Below, in pieces: positions 35,601 to 46,140 of a stretch of DNA of 64,000 nt. The notes beneath the pieces are model-generated. The model did no database searches and was not told the origin of the DNA. It saw nothing but the letters and a program-made list of their open reading frames with translations. Positions within the stretch are counted from its first letter, which is position 1; the number at the start of each line of letters is the position of its first letter. Both the position numbers and the translations under genes were made by a program. The DNA is from Isoetes taiwanensis (taxonomy: Eukaryota > Streptophyta > Lycopodiopsida > Isoetales > Isoetaceae), in NCBI GenBank assembly GCA_021234155.1, contig JAJEKV010000037.1, forward strand, positions 372,001 through 436,000. Direction: 5' to 3'.

Positions 35601-37223
35601 GCTGTACCAGTTCCCTGTGTTATGGACGATGATGTAATGCAGCCCTGCACTTGCTTACAGTGTAAAGATGGGAAGGCTAGTCAAGTTGAATCCTTAAAAC
35701 CATGGGAAAAATTTAAATACATCACAAGACGGCTACTTGACCCTTCGTTGGGTCTAGACATGAAGGTTGGGCCACTCACGCTCTTTGAAATTTCACCTTT
35801 GCACTTTGTTAGTGTCTAAATACGAATAGTCAGTTAGTCAGCCTAGTCCTGAACAGTGCATGGGAAGATCCTAGCTGCAACATAAGTATCGGTGTGCCTA
35901 AAGTGAGAAGACATAGTTAGGTCATGGAAATTTCAACGCCCACGTTCCTCTACAATTGTCATTATTTTCCTCCCCGAGCATCATATCAACATTACATGTC
36001 AAGTCCCATTGTCTAACATTAGTATTATTATAGAAATTACATCTTAATATTAAAATATGTAAGTTCACTTTTTTTTTTTTTGTTGTATCAGAATTCACAA
36101 CTTGGATGTTCCTGTGAAACACCACATTGCTCACCAAAGTCATGTGATCATGTGTACTTCTTTGACAATGACAACTCTGGAGCTCGTGATGTATATGGAA
36201 AACAGATGCGTGGCAGATTTTCCTATGATGAAAATGGTCGTATAATTCTCCAGGCAAGTCATCTCTTTGGTTGCTTGCAAATACTTCTAACAAGTATGTC
36301 AATAGAGTAATATTTCTTTTTGGCTATGCAGGAGGGCTACCTGGTGTACGAGTGCAATTCAAGTTGCCATTGTCAGGAAGATTGCCAAAATCGAGTCCTC
36401 CAGAGGGGTGTTAGGGTCAAACTTGAAGTTTTCAAAACGAGGCATAAGGTAGTATTATAACTTGATTTTTTGGTTCTTGCATGTCTTATAGATAATAGCA
36501 TACAATAATTCTATACTTGTGGTGAAGGGATGGGCAGTAAGAGCAGCTGAAACCATTCCACGGGGAACCTTTGTCTGCGAGTATGTTGGTGAAGTTCTAG
36601 ATGATGTTGATGCAAATAAGCGAGGTGAAAGGTAAATTATTACCTGTTTTAAGTCTTTTTACTTATAGGCAGAGTAATATGTTAATTGGTCCTCACGTCT
36701 TTGACATGTGCAAAATCAGATACGATCAAGTCGGTTGCAGTTATCTCTATGATATTGATGTACACTTGGATGGTAGTAACCGTTCCCGCCGGGGAGCAAA
36801 GCCATTTGTAGTTGATGCAACGCATTTTGGAAATGTATCCAGATTTATTAATCACAGGTAAAATGTACTTAATGTCTGTTTTCAGGCAGCATAGTATGTA
36901 AAATTTAAAGCCTGTTTAGGATGTGCTGAGATATATTCTGGTTGCAGCTGTGCACCAAATTTGGTTAACTACCAAGTTCTTGTTGAGAGCATGGATTGCC
37001 AACTTGCCCATATTGGACTATATGCAAGTACTGATGTGAGTATGAATAATTGTATGCTTCCTACAACTGTTTATATTACAGATCAATGTAAATAATAGTT
37101 GTTGTCATAACTCAGATTGCAATTGGTGAAGAGCTGGCCTATGATTATAGATACAAATTACTTCCTGGAAAAGGCTGTCCTTGTCACTGCGGTGCGCCAA
37201 CTTGTCGAGGAAGACTTTATTAG
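29683..37223 (+). CDS. SUVR5: SUVR5-like SET-domain histone methyltransferase with zinc fingers
   Basis: SUVR5 is a nuclear H3K9 dimethyltransferase that represses genes through sequence-recognising zinc fingers. Exons as read: 29683-30201, 30606-30908, 32004-32114, 32660-32770, 32883-35765, 36092-36253, 36332-36448, 36528-36631, 36720-36857, 36948-37035, 37116-37223. From ATG 29713 this gives about 1,537 residues (Arabidopsis SUVR5 about 1,380). Visible are [11 protein letters not shown] and [10 protein letters not shown] (about 164-265), three Cys/His motifs ending GS.YC.KH (about 542, 608, 711), four C2H2 fingers (about 877-1068), pre-SET ([15 protein letters not shown]), SET ([37 protein letters not shown]) and post-[16 protein letters not shown], then TAG. 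All catalytic and zinc residues expected are present. The 36254-36331 intron has a GC donor. The start could lie in an unseen upstream exon. Confidence 0.92.
30901..31748. repeat. intronic tandem duplication, about 440 and 405 bp
   Basis: Unit 1 (30901-31342) and unit 2 (31343-31748) both run from CAATTAAG.TCAGTTTATGC to TTTTATATGTCCTGG with about 90% similarity by eye. Unit 1 starts in the last 8 bases of exon 2 of the SUVR5-like gene and includes its donor (AAG|GTCAGT). In unit 2 the corresponding site reads AAGCTCAGT, so the duplicated donor is lost. Confidence 0.85.
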
Positions 37224-37875
37224 CTCTCAAATTTCAGGTATGTAATATGAATGTCAAACAACACAGTTCATCTGTATATAGCAAGGGCATGTATACACAT
37301 AGCTCACATCTTTGACATTATTCCTTTGTATTCTAGGGCCTAAAAGCCCCTTGTAATCTAGTCATTTATTTTGTTAGTATATGAAATGTATGCTATGCCC
37401 ATAAAAGGAGGGAAAGCTTTGGATTTGCGATGTCAAAGCAAGATATTTGAATGAGAATATTGTTTTTTTACCACTGTTTGGTCGATCAAAGGAAAGATGA
37501 ACATGAAGCGTGCACAATTGGCACAAGCTAAGAAAGAATGTTCAAAGAGAATATCATTATTGCATCTCCACCATACAACTTTCCAATATATTTGTATTTG
37601 TTTTGGTATAATGTTTTGACCAAAATAATGTCCCAACAGTGAAGTAAGAAGAGCTAGATTACCACAAGGGAGCAGCTGGACCAGCATATATTTGGGATAT
37701 TATACCTTGATTAGGATAGTGGCCGTGAAAGTGCAACTAATAACCAAGCTATGGTGGTACAATCCTGCTAAAAATAGGAGCTGCTATTTCAATGGAAACT
37801 ACAAAATTATGAATCTGCAGACTCTAATTCTTTTATTTTTTGGCTTCTCAATCTCACATGTTGCTATTAATTTTT
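37224..37875. other. 3' flank of the SUVR5-like gene
   Basis: AT-rich sequence after the TAG at 37221-37223. Presumably 3' UTR, then intergenic. No gene is seen. Confidence 0.4.
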
Positions 37876-40778
37876 GGGAAAATTTTAAAAATGCCCTTGT
37901 AGTTTGGGGTATTTGCGAAAATGCCCCAATATTTTCAAAATTTGCAAAATTGCCCCTGCATGAGAACGGCTAATGGTTTTCGCCGGAAGTGGTTTTCGGC
38001 ACAGGCCCATTACTTTGTTTACAGGTCGACAATGTAGGCACACTAAAAAAAAGACAACCGTTCCCTATACAAAGCAGCTCATGAACAGAAATGTCCTCGG
38101 CTTCAGTTTCTGGAATTACTCTTTTTTCCGAATTTTCCATCAGTAGCTAAGGTAACGAAAAAGGTTTTATCATTCAAATAGCAGATAAATGATAAACAGA
38201 GATAGAGAACTTCAGCATTTTCAGAGCCTTTGTAAACCATAATGTCAGGCCAACTACAAGAAAAACTTCGGGAAACATGCAGTAGGCATCATGCACTCTT
38301 GCTGCTGCAGTATTCCCTAGAACATCATCTAATTCAAGTTTGCATTGAATAACCTGTTTGTGAATAAGTCTGCCATTCTCTATTGCTCCTATGCCTGCTC
38401 TCTATTGCTCCTATCCATTCAATTACACACAAGCAAAACTTGCACAAACATACACGAATTGCATATTGCTCTACTGACAGATGGAACATGACAGAGTTTA
38501 GACAAGAGAGGATGAAAAGGATGCCAAGCCCGTTCACTGGTGTAATACCTGGAATGAAAAACCAAGTGAATATGAGAAATTAAAAGGGAAAAAGGCAGTG
38601 AAATATGGCTGTTCTGCCAAACAGATAAGAGATAATGGAGTATATTATAATTCAAGGTGATTTAGAAGAACAAATAAGAGATAATGGAGTATATTATAAT
38701 TCAAGGTGATTTAGAAGAACAAAACGATTCAGAATAGACCAAGTTGTGATATAGATGACAACGGGTGTGCATCACACAGCAGAAATCTAACCTTCTCTAG
38801 TGGCCAAATCCAGTTGCATGTTTGAGGGATTTATTGGCAACACATCCAAGTGAAGTTTCAGATCTAACAAAGGTAATTGTTAGCCATAGAATCTAAACAA
38901 ATCCTTTGAAGCCTCTGTTAAAGACTTAAACAGACTGGTACAGGATTACCTAGGTACTCATTTCATGAATACTTGTGGGGATTGATTTTCAAAATGAATA
39001 CATACTACGTAATATTGCATGCCAAGTCTTGAAGCTAGAAGATGTAGAGTACTACCAAGTGGGCAACAAGATCTCAAGAAATCAAGAAGTAAACTACCTT
39101 TTGTGGTAAAATACACAAGATGAAGCCAATAATTAAGTACAAAAAAACAAGGACATACCTTATTCAGCAATTGAATTCCTGCAGCTTTTGCGATTATGTC
39201 GTGCATACTGCCCACATCGTGAGCATCTAAATGGGCGCAATTCTCTGAAACGATCTTCTGTACGAATCCGCTTCTTCTTTGGCCTTCCTGGTGGTTTACG
39301 TGTTGCCGGAGGTTTCATATCCACTTCCTCCTCCGCTAACACATCTTCAAAGGGAAAAATGGCACCCTCATAAGCATCACACCATGATTTTAGAGAATAA
39401 CCTGTGTGAGCAAACTCTTGTGGTTTTCGCTTCAACCATAATATAGCTCCTATTGCATGAGCACAAGGAATTCCCCTGTGCTGCCAAGAACAACAAGTGC
39501 ATGTCTGATTTTCTAAATCCACAACTCATCTATGCTCCGGTGTGATCACTTCAAACACAATTTGCCATTTGATGGCAAAATTCTATACTGTCTGGCACGA
39601 TTCACTGCTTCAGATATGTGCTTCTCTTCCTCAGGCACCAATCTCAGAGACGCATTTTGTCCTGCATTATACCATTCTCGTCTAGCTTCATTCCCCCTTT
39701 TGTGAAACCTGTCCATCAATGCATGCCTAATATCTATAAGCATTGCAATGATGGGTTTTTCCCTTGCATCAAGTAGAAGCGAATTCAATGATTCTGCTAT
39801 GTTTGATGTGAGATGGCCAAAACGTTGACCAGGAAAGTATGCGGTAGCCCATGCACTAGGTGGAGCAGCTTGCATTAACCAATCTGTTGCATCATTATTA
39901 ACTATTCTCATATTACAAACCTGCTCATCATATTCTATAACAGTGTTGGCTCTAGCTGCCTCCCAAAAGAAGTGTAAGAACTCTGTATTGTTGCATTTCT
40001 TTTTCAAGTTTGCTTCAAGATGCCTCATGCAATAAGCATTTGCATTATTAGGAAAAACAGCAAATAGTGCCTCCTGCAATCCCTTATCTCTATCTGACAC
40101 AAATGTAAGATTAGGATGTACTTCTAGGCAGTCTCGTAATTGCATCAAAAACCAAGTCCAATTCTCTGTATTCTCGTTATCCTGGCCAACCAGCTTGCAG
40201 AAGCTTCCTTGTTGCCCAATTGATGGGCACCACCACAAGTATGTTCTCCTACATCTCGAGTCTCACATCTCGGTCCATAACCAATTAAAGAAGAATATAA
40301 ATGCCATGCACAATCTTCTTGTGTACATTTCACTCTGTATCTTGATTTATCAGACTTAATGACTTTAATTTCAGTGAAATTTGCAATAGCTTCTGCCCGA
40401 ACTACATTTTTTACATCCGCCATTGAATCAAACTGTTTTCCTTTTATCAATTCCATGCTGTACAAAGGCAATTCATGCAGCATTGAAGACATTCTGAATA
40501 GAAACAAGAAAAGGATGAAAGGAAAAGAAATCACATGCATACATACCTGTTGAATGCAAAAGATCCTGGTGCCGAAATTCTGGTGCCGAAATTCTCAGAG
40601 CTATGCCGATTTCATTTCAGGTTTCCTCTGCCGACATGCAATTCCCACGGAAAAAAATAGCCGTTCTCATCATTTTGTATTCTACGGGCAAAAATTAGGG
40701 GCAATTTTGCAAATTTCGAAAATATTGGGGCATTTTTGCAAATACCCCAAACTATAAGGGCATTTTTAAAATTTTCCC
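37876..40778 (-). mobile_element. MULE (Mutator-like) DNA transposon, non-autonomous
   Basis: The ends are long terminal inverted repeats, 37876-37957 and 40697-40778, starting GGGAAAATTTTAAAAATGCC and matching at 79 of 82 positions. Beyond a short indel they continue with GAGAACGGCTA. Nine-base flanks TTAATTTTT and TTATTTTTT (8/9 identical) are a plausible 9-bp target duplication, though low-complexity. The interior encodes a MULE transposase relic on the minus strand. A 49-bp tandem duplication at about 38628-38725 lies inside. The high TIR identity suggests recent activity driven by another element. Confidence 0.88.
39160..40540 (-). pseudogene. MULE transposase with SWIM zinc finger, internally deleted
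   Basis: The N-terminal part has a FAR1/MuDR DNA-binding region (FDSMADVKNVVRAEAIANFT; KCTQEDCAWHLYSS; HTCGGAHQLGN). It then jumps to DNENTENWTWFL, so the segment with the first catalytic Asp (the DGT motif of MULE transposases) is gone. The middle keeps FVSDRDKGLQEALFAVFPN and HLTSNIAESLNSLL. The C-terminus has the SWIM finger DLENQTCTCCSWQHRGIPCA and a C-rich tail (FRCSRCGQYARHNRKSC). A one-base loss near 39550 and a TGA near 39525 (VITPEHR*VVDLE when bridged) further break it. It could not act as a transposase. MULE-derived host genes (FAR1, MUSTANG) look similar but would be intact. Confidence 0.88.
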
Positions 40779-41851
40779 TTATTTTTTTGGCTTCATTTTG
40801 AAAATTTGCTATTATGGTTTCCATGATTTTGTTAAGCTATGTTTTGTCTATTGCCCATTGCTCGCAATGTGGGTAAAGGCCTATTCAGACTCGTATTATT
40901 TCCTATAATCTAACCTGTGTGAGCTTACGAGCAGAGAATGAAGGAAATGATGCGATGGAGGAGGAAAGAGGAAATCATGGCAAGATCACTCTAAAATGTC
41001 CTCTACCCCAAACATTATGTTTATGTTGGTTAATCGGCACAGGCAGGTCCTTATCCAGGGCTGATGGCTCGCCCTGTTGGGCTTGCTATGCCTTACCCTG
41101 CGTAAGGGCATGCACCTATAATCCCTAACATAATGGCTCATTTCTCTTTATTATCCACTTCTAGCCGTTGCTATATAAAATATTCCCACACATATTCCCC
41201 TCTCACACTCTCTCCACCGTGCCCTGAAAACCTTGATGGGTCAACCTAATTTTTTCATGTCAGCATATGATACCTTGAATGAAGTTAATATACAAGTCAA
41301 AGCTTATTTACAATTTCAAAACTTTTTGCAAACATATCCTCTTGTGCTTTTGTATGCCTCCAACCACAACACAAGCAAAACAAGAGCTTACTGGCATTGC
41401 CACGACACAAATATAATAAGCCTTATAGAAGAAAGATATATGGCACAACGGCTTTGGCTCAAGAGTCCTTCCAGAGTCCTTAACCGGCAGGCTTTCTAAT
41501 CCAAGAAATCCCTGCCGTTGATTCAAGCTCTGTGATAGAACATAACAGGCAGCAGCGTGAGCCTGGGAGCCCCGGATGCATCTCTGAGCCCAATATTTAG
41601 CCTCGGATGCTGATAATCCAGGCTGGGAACCGATAATCTAGGTGTGGGCGATGTCGAGCCTGCAATAAACGATCTGGCCTAGGCATGGGCGATGCCGAGC
41701 CTGCAATAAACGATCTGAGGAGCTGACAATGCAGCTGTGGGTGCAGCTTCGGATGAGGCAGCTTGCCTGCCGGTTAAGGGGGTTAATCTCCCTTGCTTGC
41801 CTGTTATGGCAAATAAACAGGCTCGCCCTCCCGGGCTCGCCTGTTTATTTG
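40779..41851. other. unassigned stretch with a short direct repeat
   Basis: No gene. Two 33-bp copies containing GAGCCTGCAATAAACGATCT lie at about 41644-41676 and 41685-41717. A perfect 14-bp inverted pair GCAAATAAACAGGC / GCCTGTTTATTTGC lies at about 41810-41853, touching the left end of the next element. Confidence 0.45.
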
Positions 41852-42657
41852 CGTAATGGACGGGAGGTTCAAATTACCCCTCCATGCTCTGTTCTGGTGA
41901 TGTGCTCTGTTCCGATGCTTTGTTCCGGTGCTCTGTTACAGAGGTCCTACATGCTTCAGAAAAGTTATGTTCCCTCTGTACAGAAGGATGAGTATCCAAC
42001 TCCGTTAGTATTACATGCACCAACACCATTAAACTGTGTGGTAATTTTATTATGGATGCCCTTTTGGCATAATCTTGGCAATAATCCGGCTGGTAGAAGC
42101 AATTCTTAGAGTTTCTGTCAGGGTAAAAGGGGCCATACCTCTATCAAAGAAGAATCCGACGAAAAATAGGGCGTCCTCTTCGTCTGCACATGCAGAACAC
42201 TGCTAGATCCAGTATTCATATCCTTTGGAAGAATGAGAAACATAAGAATTGTGAGCTGGCTTTTGGAGGCCATATCTCCGATAAAAACTGCAAGATTAAC
42301 AAGATGCAGGGCTCAAGATGTGAAAACCATGGCAAATCTGCTGCAAGAAGGGGATTTATCAGTATGTCCAGAAGGGACAACATGCAAGGAGCCTACAGAA
42401 CTGACGGATCAGATATGCAAGACAAGCATGTTCCATGCGACTACGGCGAGGCTGAAGCCTAAATTAGCATAAGCTGAAGCTGTCGCCAAGAAGAGCCGCC
42501 AAGAAGGCATTATCCAAGAAGAGCCGGAAGAAGGAGCTATGGCCAGCAAGAAAATTGGTTGCAGAGGAGGCGGCGCCGCTCCGGAAAATCGAGAGCACAA
42601 TTACAGCTTTTAATTAGCGCCGAATAATGCCGTAATTTGAACCTCCCGTTCATTACG
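41852..42657. mobile_element. inverted-repeat element carrying a captured GPAT gene fragment
   Basis: The left end CGTAATGGACGGGAGGTTCA... (41852-41877) is inverted at 42632-42657 with one mismatch in 26. The 806-bp interior holds an acyltransferase gene fragment, so this behaves like a gene-capturing (Pack-type) element. Its right end (AATAATGCCGTAATTTGAACC) resembles the right end of the neighbouring 42749-43750 element (AATAATGGCATAATTTGAACC), and both contain GGCGCCGCTC, so the two are relatives. No flanking duplication was identified with certainty, and whether it is a solo LTR or a TIR element is unresolved. Confidence 0.7.
41950..42472 (+). pseudogene. glycerol-3-phosphate acyltransferase (land-plant GPAT, PlsC type) fragment
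   Basis: In changing frames the sequence reads PTPLNCVVILLWMPF and [68 protein letters not shown] and TSMFHATTA, in the order found in plant sn-2 GPATs (cutin/suberin and phospholipid acyl-donor enzymes). Motif I should read NHRTLLDP, and here the catalytic His is Cys (TCRTLLDP). Motif III (PEGTTC) is intact. Small deletions remove the segment after KEP and other pieces, and the ORF ends at TAA 42470-42472. It lies wholly inside the 41852-42657 element. No intron is apparent, so the copy may have arrived by way of RNA, or from one exon. Confidence 0.85.
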
Positions 42658-42748
42658 TACTAGGTAATTGCCCAGAGGAGGCTCATTCCGCCCTGTAAAG
42701 GGCTCCGGCTGCGCCGCCAGACAAGGCGGAGCACGAGCGGCGGCCGGA

Positions 42749-43750
42749 CGTAATGACCAAATGGTTCAAATTTCCAAGAATATCTTTGCTTCATCCGGCC
42801 CTGAGGTCCTGCACAAATAGATGAACGAAATCATAGCAATATAAACCTTAAGCATCCATTGAACGTCATTAGATCTAGCTGCACAAATATCCTCTGATTG
42901 CAGAGCTGAAAAATATTATGTTTTTGGGCAAAGCTCTTGCTTTGTCTCAAGCAAACAAGCAAGAGTAGTACCAGCGTGGATCGGAAACTCCATTGCTGGA
43001 AACTCCAAGAGAATCGTGCAAGCAGCTTCATCTTTTAAATCACTCCCAGAACTTCGAACAGACGCAAGATGCAAAAAGTTCCAAAAAGGCTGCTTATTTT
43101 TCCTGTCAAAATGAACTCGTAAGACTTGGAGACACATTTAAGTCGCATTAAGAGATAAGTATCACATCCACATGGGATCAAACAGTAAACAAAAATGTAG
43201 ATCCATGCACAAATCACAAACGGTTCAAATGTTCTCTAACATCAATTGAAAGTTAAGATCTTTTGAGTACTTAAGTGAGGTTCTTTGAACGATTTTAAAC
43301 AGAGATAGTTAGTACCTGGTCAATCGTGTTTTGATCTGTAGTGTAGAAATCTGCAGTTCCGACGAGTTCTTCAACGCATAATAGCTCCTCCATATGTTGA
43401 AAAAGGAAAGAAATCGGAACAGATTGGGCTCGAGTTAAGCAAAAAAACCAGCAAGAAGAAGCTTGGAGAAGTCCGGCGGACACCACTATAGCGGACTGTG
43501 TGGACACCACTATAGAAGAAGTCCGGAGAAGCTTGAAGAAGTCGTTTGGTGATGCAAGAGCGCCACACAGTCTGGCGATGGAGGCGATGGAGACGAAGGC
43601 GCCACACAGTCCGCTACAGTAGTGTCCGCTACAGTGCCAGAAACAGGGCTAGCGGCGGGAGAGGGGGCTAGGGGTGGCGCCGCTCTGAAGCTATTACGCC
43701 TTATAATCTTAAGGCAATAATGGCATAATTTGAACCATTTGGTCATTACG
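42749..43750. mobile_element. Copia-type LTR bounded by a 24-bp inverted repeat
   Basis: CGTAATGACCAAATGG...ATT at 42749-42772 is perfectly inverted at 43727-43750. Directly after the right end comes GGTATCAGAGC, the usual initiator-Met tRNA primer-binding site of plant Copia elements, then a gag remnant. This makes the 1-kb segment a probable 5' LTR, with TG...CA embedded as (TAA)TG...CA(TTA). LTRs usually end in inverted repeats of only 2-6 bp, so 24 bp is unusual. The interior includes inverted CCACACAGTCCGG / CCGGACTTCTTC-type words around 43480-43620. It also has a minus-strand 73-codon frame (43137-42916, WNFLHLASVRSSGSDLKDEA) of unknown origin. Confidence 0.6.
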
Positions 43751-43760
43751 GTATCAGAGC
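43749..43760 (+). other. Copia primer-binding site
   Basis: CGGTATCAGAGC matches the plant Copia primer-binding site TGGTATCAGAGC (complement of the 3' part of initiator-Met tRNA) at 11 of 12 positions, and sits immediately 3' of the putative LTR. Confidence 0.7.
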
Positions 43761-43869
43761 AGCCAGCCTGAGGACAGATGCAAAGAGGGGTGTACGAGAT
43801 CTACCATGAAGATTGAGCTTTAGAGGGCATACAGGAGGAAACATTTTTCAAATCAGGCAAACTTGTATG

Positions 43870-44120
43870 CAATTGTATTCAATACAAAGCTATAAGAAGG
43901 GATGAGTATGGAGGAATATGTTGGAACAATCTGACACGCTTCAAATCAGCTGCAAGGAATAGATAAACGGCTTGATGAAGATCTTGTTATAAGAGCTTTA
44001 CTCCTTGGTTTGCCCAGTTTATACAATAATGTGAAGAATATTTTTGGGTCAGTGGAGACAGTTGAATTAGAATGGGCATGCCAGTAGCTTTTGTTGGAAG
44101 AGAAAAACTAACTCACTACA
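43870..44120 (+). pseudogene. Copia gag (UBN2-type) remnant
   Basis: From ATG 43902 the frame reads MSMEEYVGTI*, then NQLQGIDKRLDEDLVIRALL, LGLPSLYNNVKNIF and LLLEEKN. These follow the conserved pattern of Copia gag polyproteins (EEYV..., L..LP..Y..., LLLEE). Stops interrupt it, and protease, integrase and reverse transcriptase are missing downstream. The spacing from the PBS fits a 5' gag position. Confidence 0.75.
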
Positions 44121-44461
44121 AATTTTTGAACAACATTGTAAAAATGTAGTAGATTTGACATTTTGAACAAAGTTACACTGCTGCTAATTCAGGATGCATG
44201 TCGTCGTCCGACATGTTGAGACCATGATCACCAGAGCTATTTTTATCCTCTGCCTCACTATGACAAGTATACGTTCCTCATCATTGTCTACCAATGAAAC
44301 TGCAACCCGCATGCTAACCTCAGTATTGTTTGAGTCACAACATGCAACTTGTGAGCTTGTCTTACCAGATGATGGCCAGGTAATCGTACAACATGGTTGT
44401 TTCATAAAAGGTGTTTTGTAGTTTTAGTTCGTAAGCTTTAATGTTCCCCACGTTATTGGAC

Positions 44462-44773
44462 GGTATAAATTTATACCAAACGGGAGCTGAGGAGGCATTG
44501 CACCAGACGGTATAAATTTTTACAATATGAGCTCAAACGATACATTGAATTTATTGAACGGTATAAATTTATACCGCGTGAGCCCAAACGATACAAAATT
44601 TTACCACTGAGCTCAAGCAGTACACAATAAAAGAACTCGAGTGGTATAAATTTATACCGCCAGTGAGCTCAAGCAGTATAAGTTTATACCATCTCCCCAT
44701 ATGAAAATATCGGGAGCAGGATAAATTTATTCCGAAATTTTTTATAAAGGAAGTGACGGTATAAATTTATACC
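44462..44773. repeat. array of the palindrome GGTATAAATTTATACC with GAGCTC spacers
   Basis: Perfect 16-bp copies lie at 44462, 44560, 44643 and 44758. Degenerate ones lie at about 44509, 44590, 44675 and 44718. Step lengths are 30-53 bp. Spacers repeat GAGCTCAAACG, GAGCCCAAACG or GAGCTCAAGCAG, so two palindromes (GGTATAAATTTATACC and GAGCTC) alternate. No coding sequence overlaps. It may be a tandem repeat made of self-complementary units or a cluster of dimer-binding sites; neither is shown. Confidence 0.85.
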
Positions 44774-46140
44774 ACGAGCTCTCTTGAAAAACATTTCGTT
44801 ATAAATTCAATACATTATAACAAGAAATTTCTGGTAAATGGAACTTTATTTATGGTTACAAGAATTTGTCGCGGCGGCAATCGCTGCCGCTAGTTTGTTC
44901 TTTTTACTGGGTGCCTCTGTAATGGGGACCTGATATTTAATTTTATGTGAATGAGTAAATAAACATATTAGCAAGATCAATTGGCCTGCAGTTCTTTTGA
45001 AAGCAGGTGTATAACTCTTTAGAGGACTGTAAGTACATCTGGAAGCTTTTTGTAGCATTAAGCAATTGAATCCTTAGGTCACAAACATTGCCCACTTCAC
45101 GCATTGTTGGTTTACTCCACATCACGATTTTGTCTCGTATTCCATTGTATAACCATAAAAAAGTTTGCATGAGAAATAATCAGTTTTATAGAGGTGTAGT
45201 CTGTTTTGATAATATTCTCTTCAATCCTATTAATATATGCTCCTTGACGTATAACATCTGATGGATTGGATCCTCTTCATGAGTCTCATTCCCTTTTCAT
45301 CGGTGCCTTCCAGATAAAATTCATTATGTACTTTCAAATTGCAGATTGTTGGCAACACTAAACTCTCTGACCTTCTTCCATTTTCTGAAACCCCATGAGA
45401 ACATATTAACATCAAATATGTGCTTGGAAGAGGATGCTATGAAGTGGGTACAAACAGATATTTCTGGGAAATTCATATAATTAATGGTCTATATGCTGCA
45501 GAGCTACATGAAACCGAATCCTTGTTCTTGTAATGGAGAATATAGTTTAACTTCATGCACATCCTCATTGGCACCTGCAACTGTACATCTTTATGATATC
45601 TGGTGTTAAGCCTTATGTTTGACCATCAAATAAATCAGTTTATGTTCAATTCAAAACAAAGTAATGGTAAGAGATCTGATCCAAGTGTTGTGAGAAACCT
45701 ATTCAGATTGCTCTATTTATTTTGCTCTATATTTGATCATACGACCCAGACCATATGTTGGACCCTCTGGGCACCTCTTAGAGGTGCACCCTAGACTACC
45801 ACAGTCGTCGGATCTGTCGATCCTACGGCGCAGACCGTATGTTGAACCCTCTGGCCACCTCTCGTTTCACTTATGGTCATTTATGATTGGGGGCGCCTAT
45901 GATTTTGAAATATGAAATACGCGTTCCCCTAAGGTTTTGATGGAATATCAAAGCATCTATACGACTTCGTTTAAGGTTTTAGAATATGAAATATGGGGGC
46001 TCGAACCCCTATCAAAATAACTCAAAGTCCTTATACGACTACTTTGATCAATATACCTAGTGAGTTAACGTGATTATTTTTTATCTTAAATCTATGTTTT
46101 TTTTTCTTATAACAACTCATTCAATTGTTTTAAGGATAGG
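44774..46140. other. unassigned stretch
   Basis: No gene is recognised. A 30-bp phrase around CATATGTTGGACCCTCTGGG (45751 on) is repeated at about 45834 with changes (CGTATGTTGAACCCTCTGGC). Other short ORFs on both strands lack recognisable motifs. Confidence 0.35.

Noticed and set aside
37433-37973. ORFs after the SUVR5-like gene
   Set aside because: One overlaps the MULE terminal repeat and none shows a domain.
41233-41499. 88-codon plus-strand ORF
   Set aside because: No motif, surrounded by repeats.
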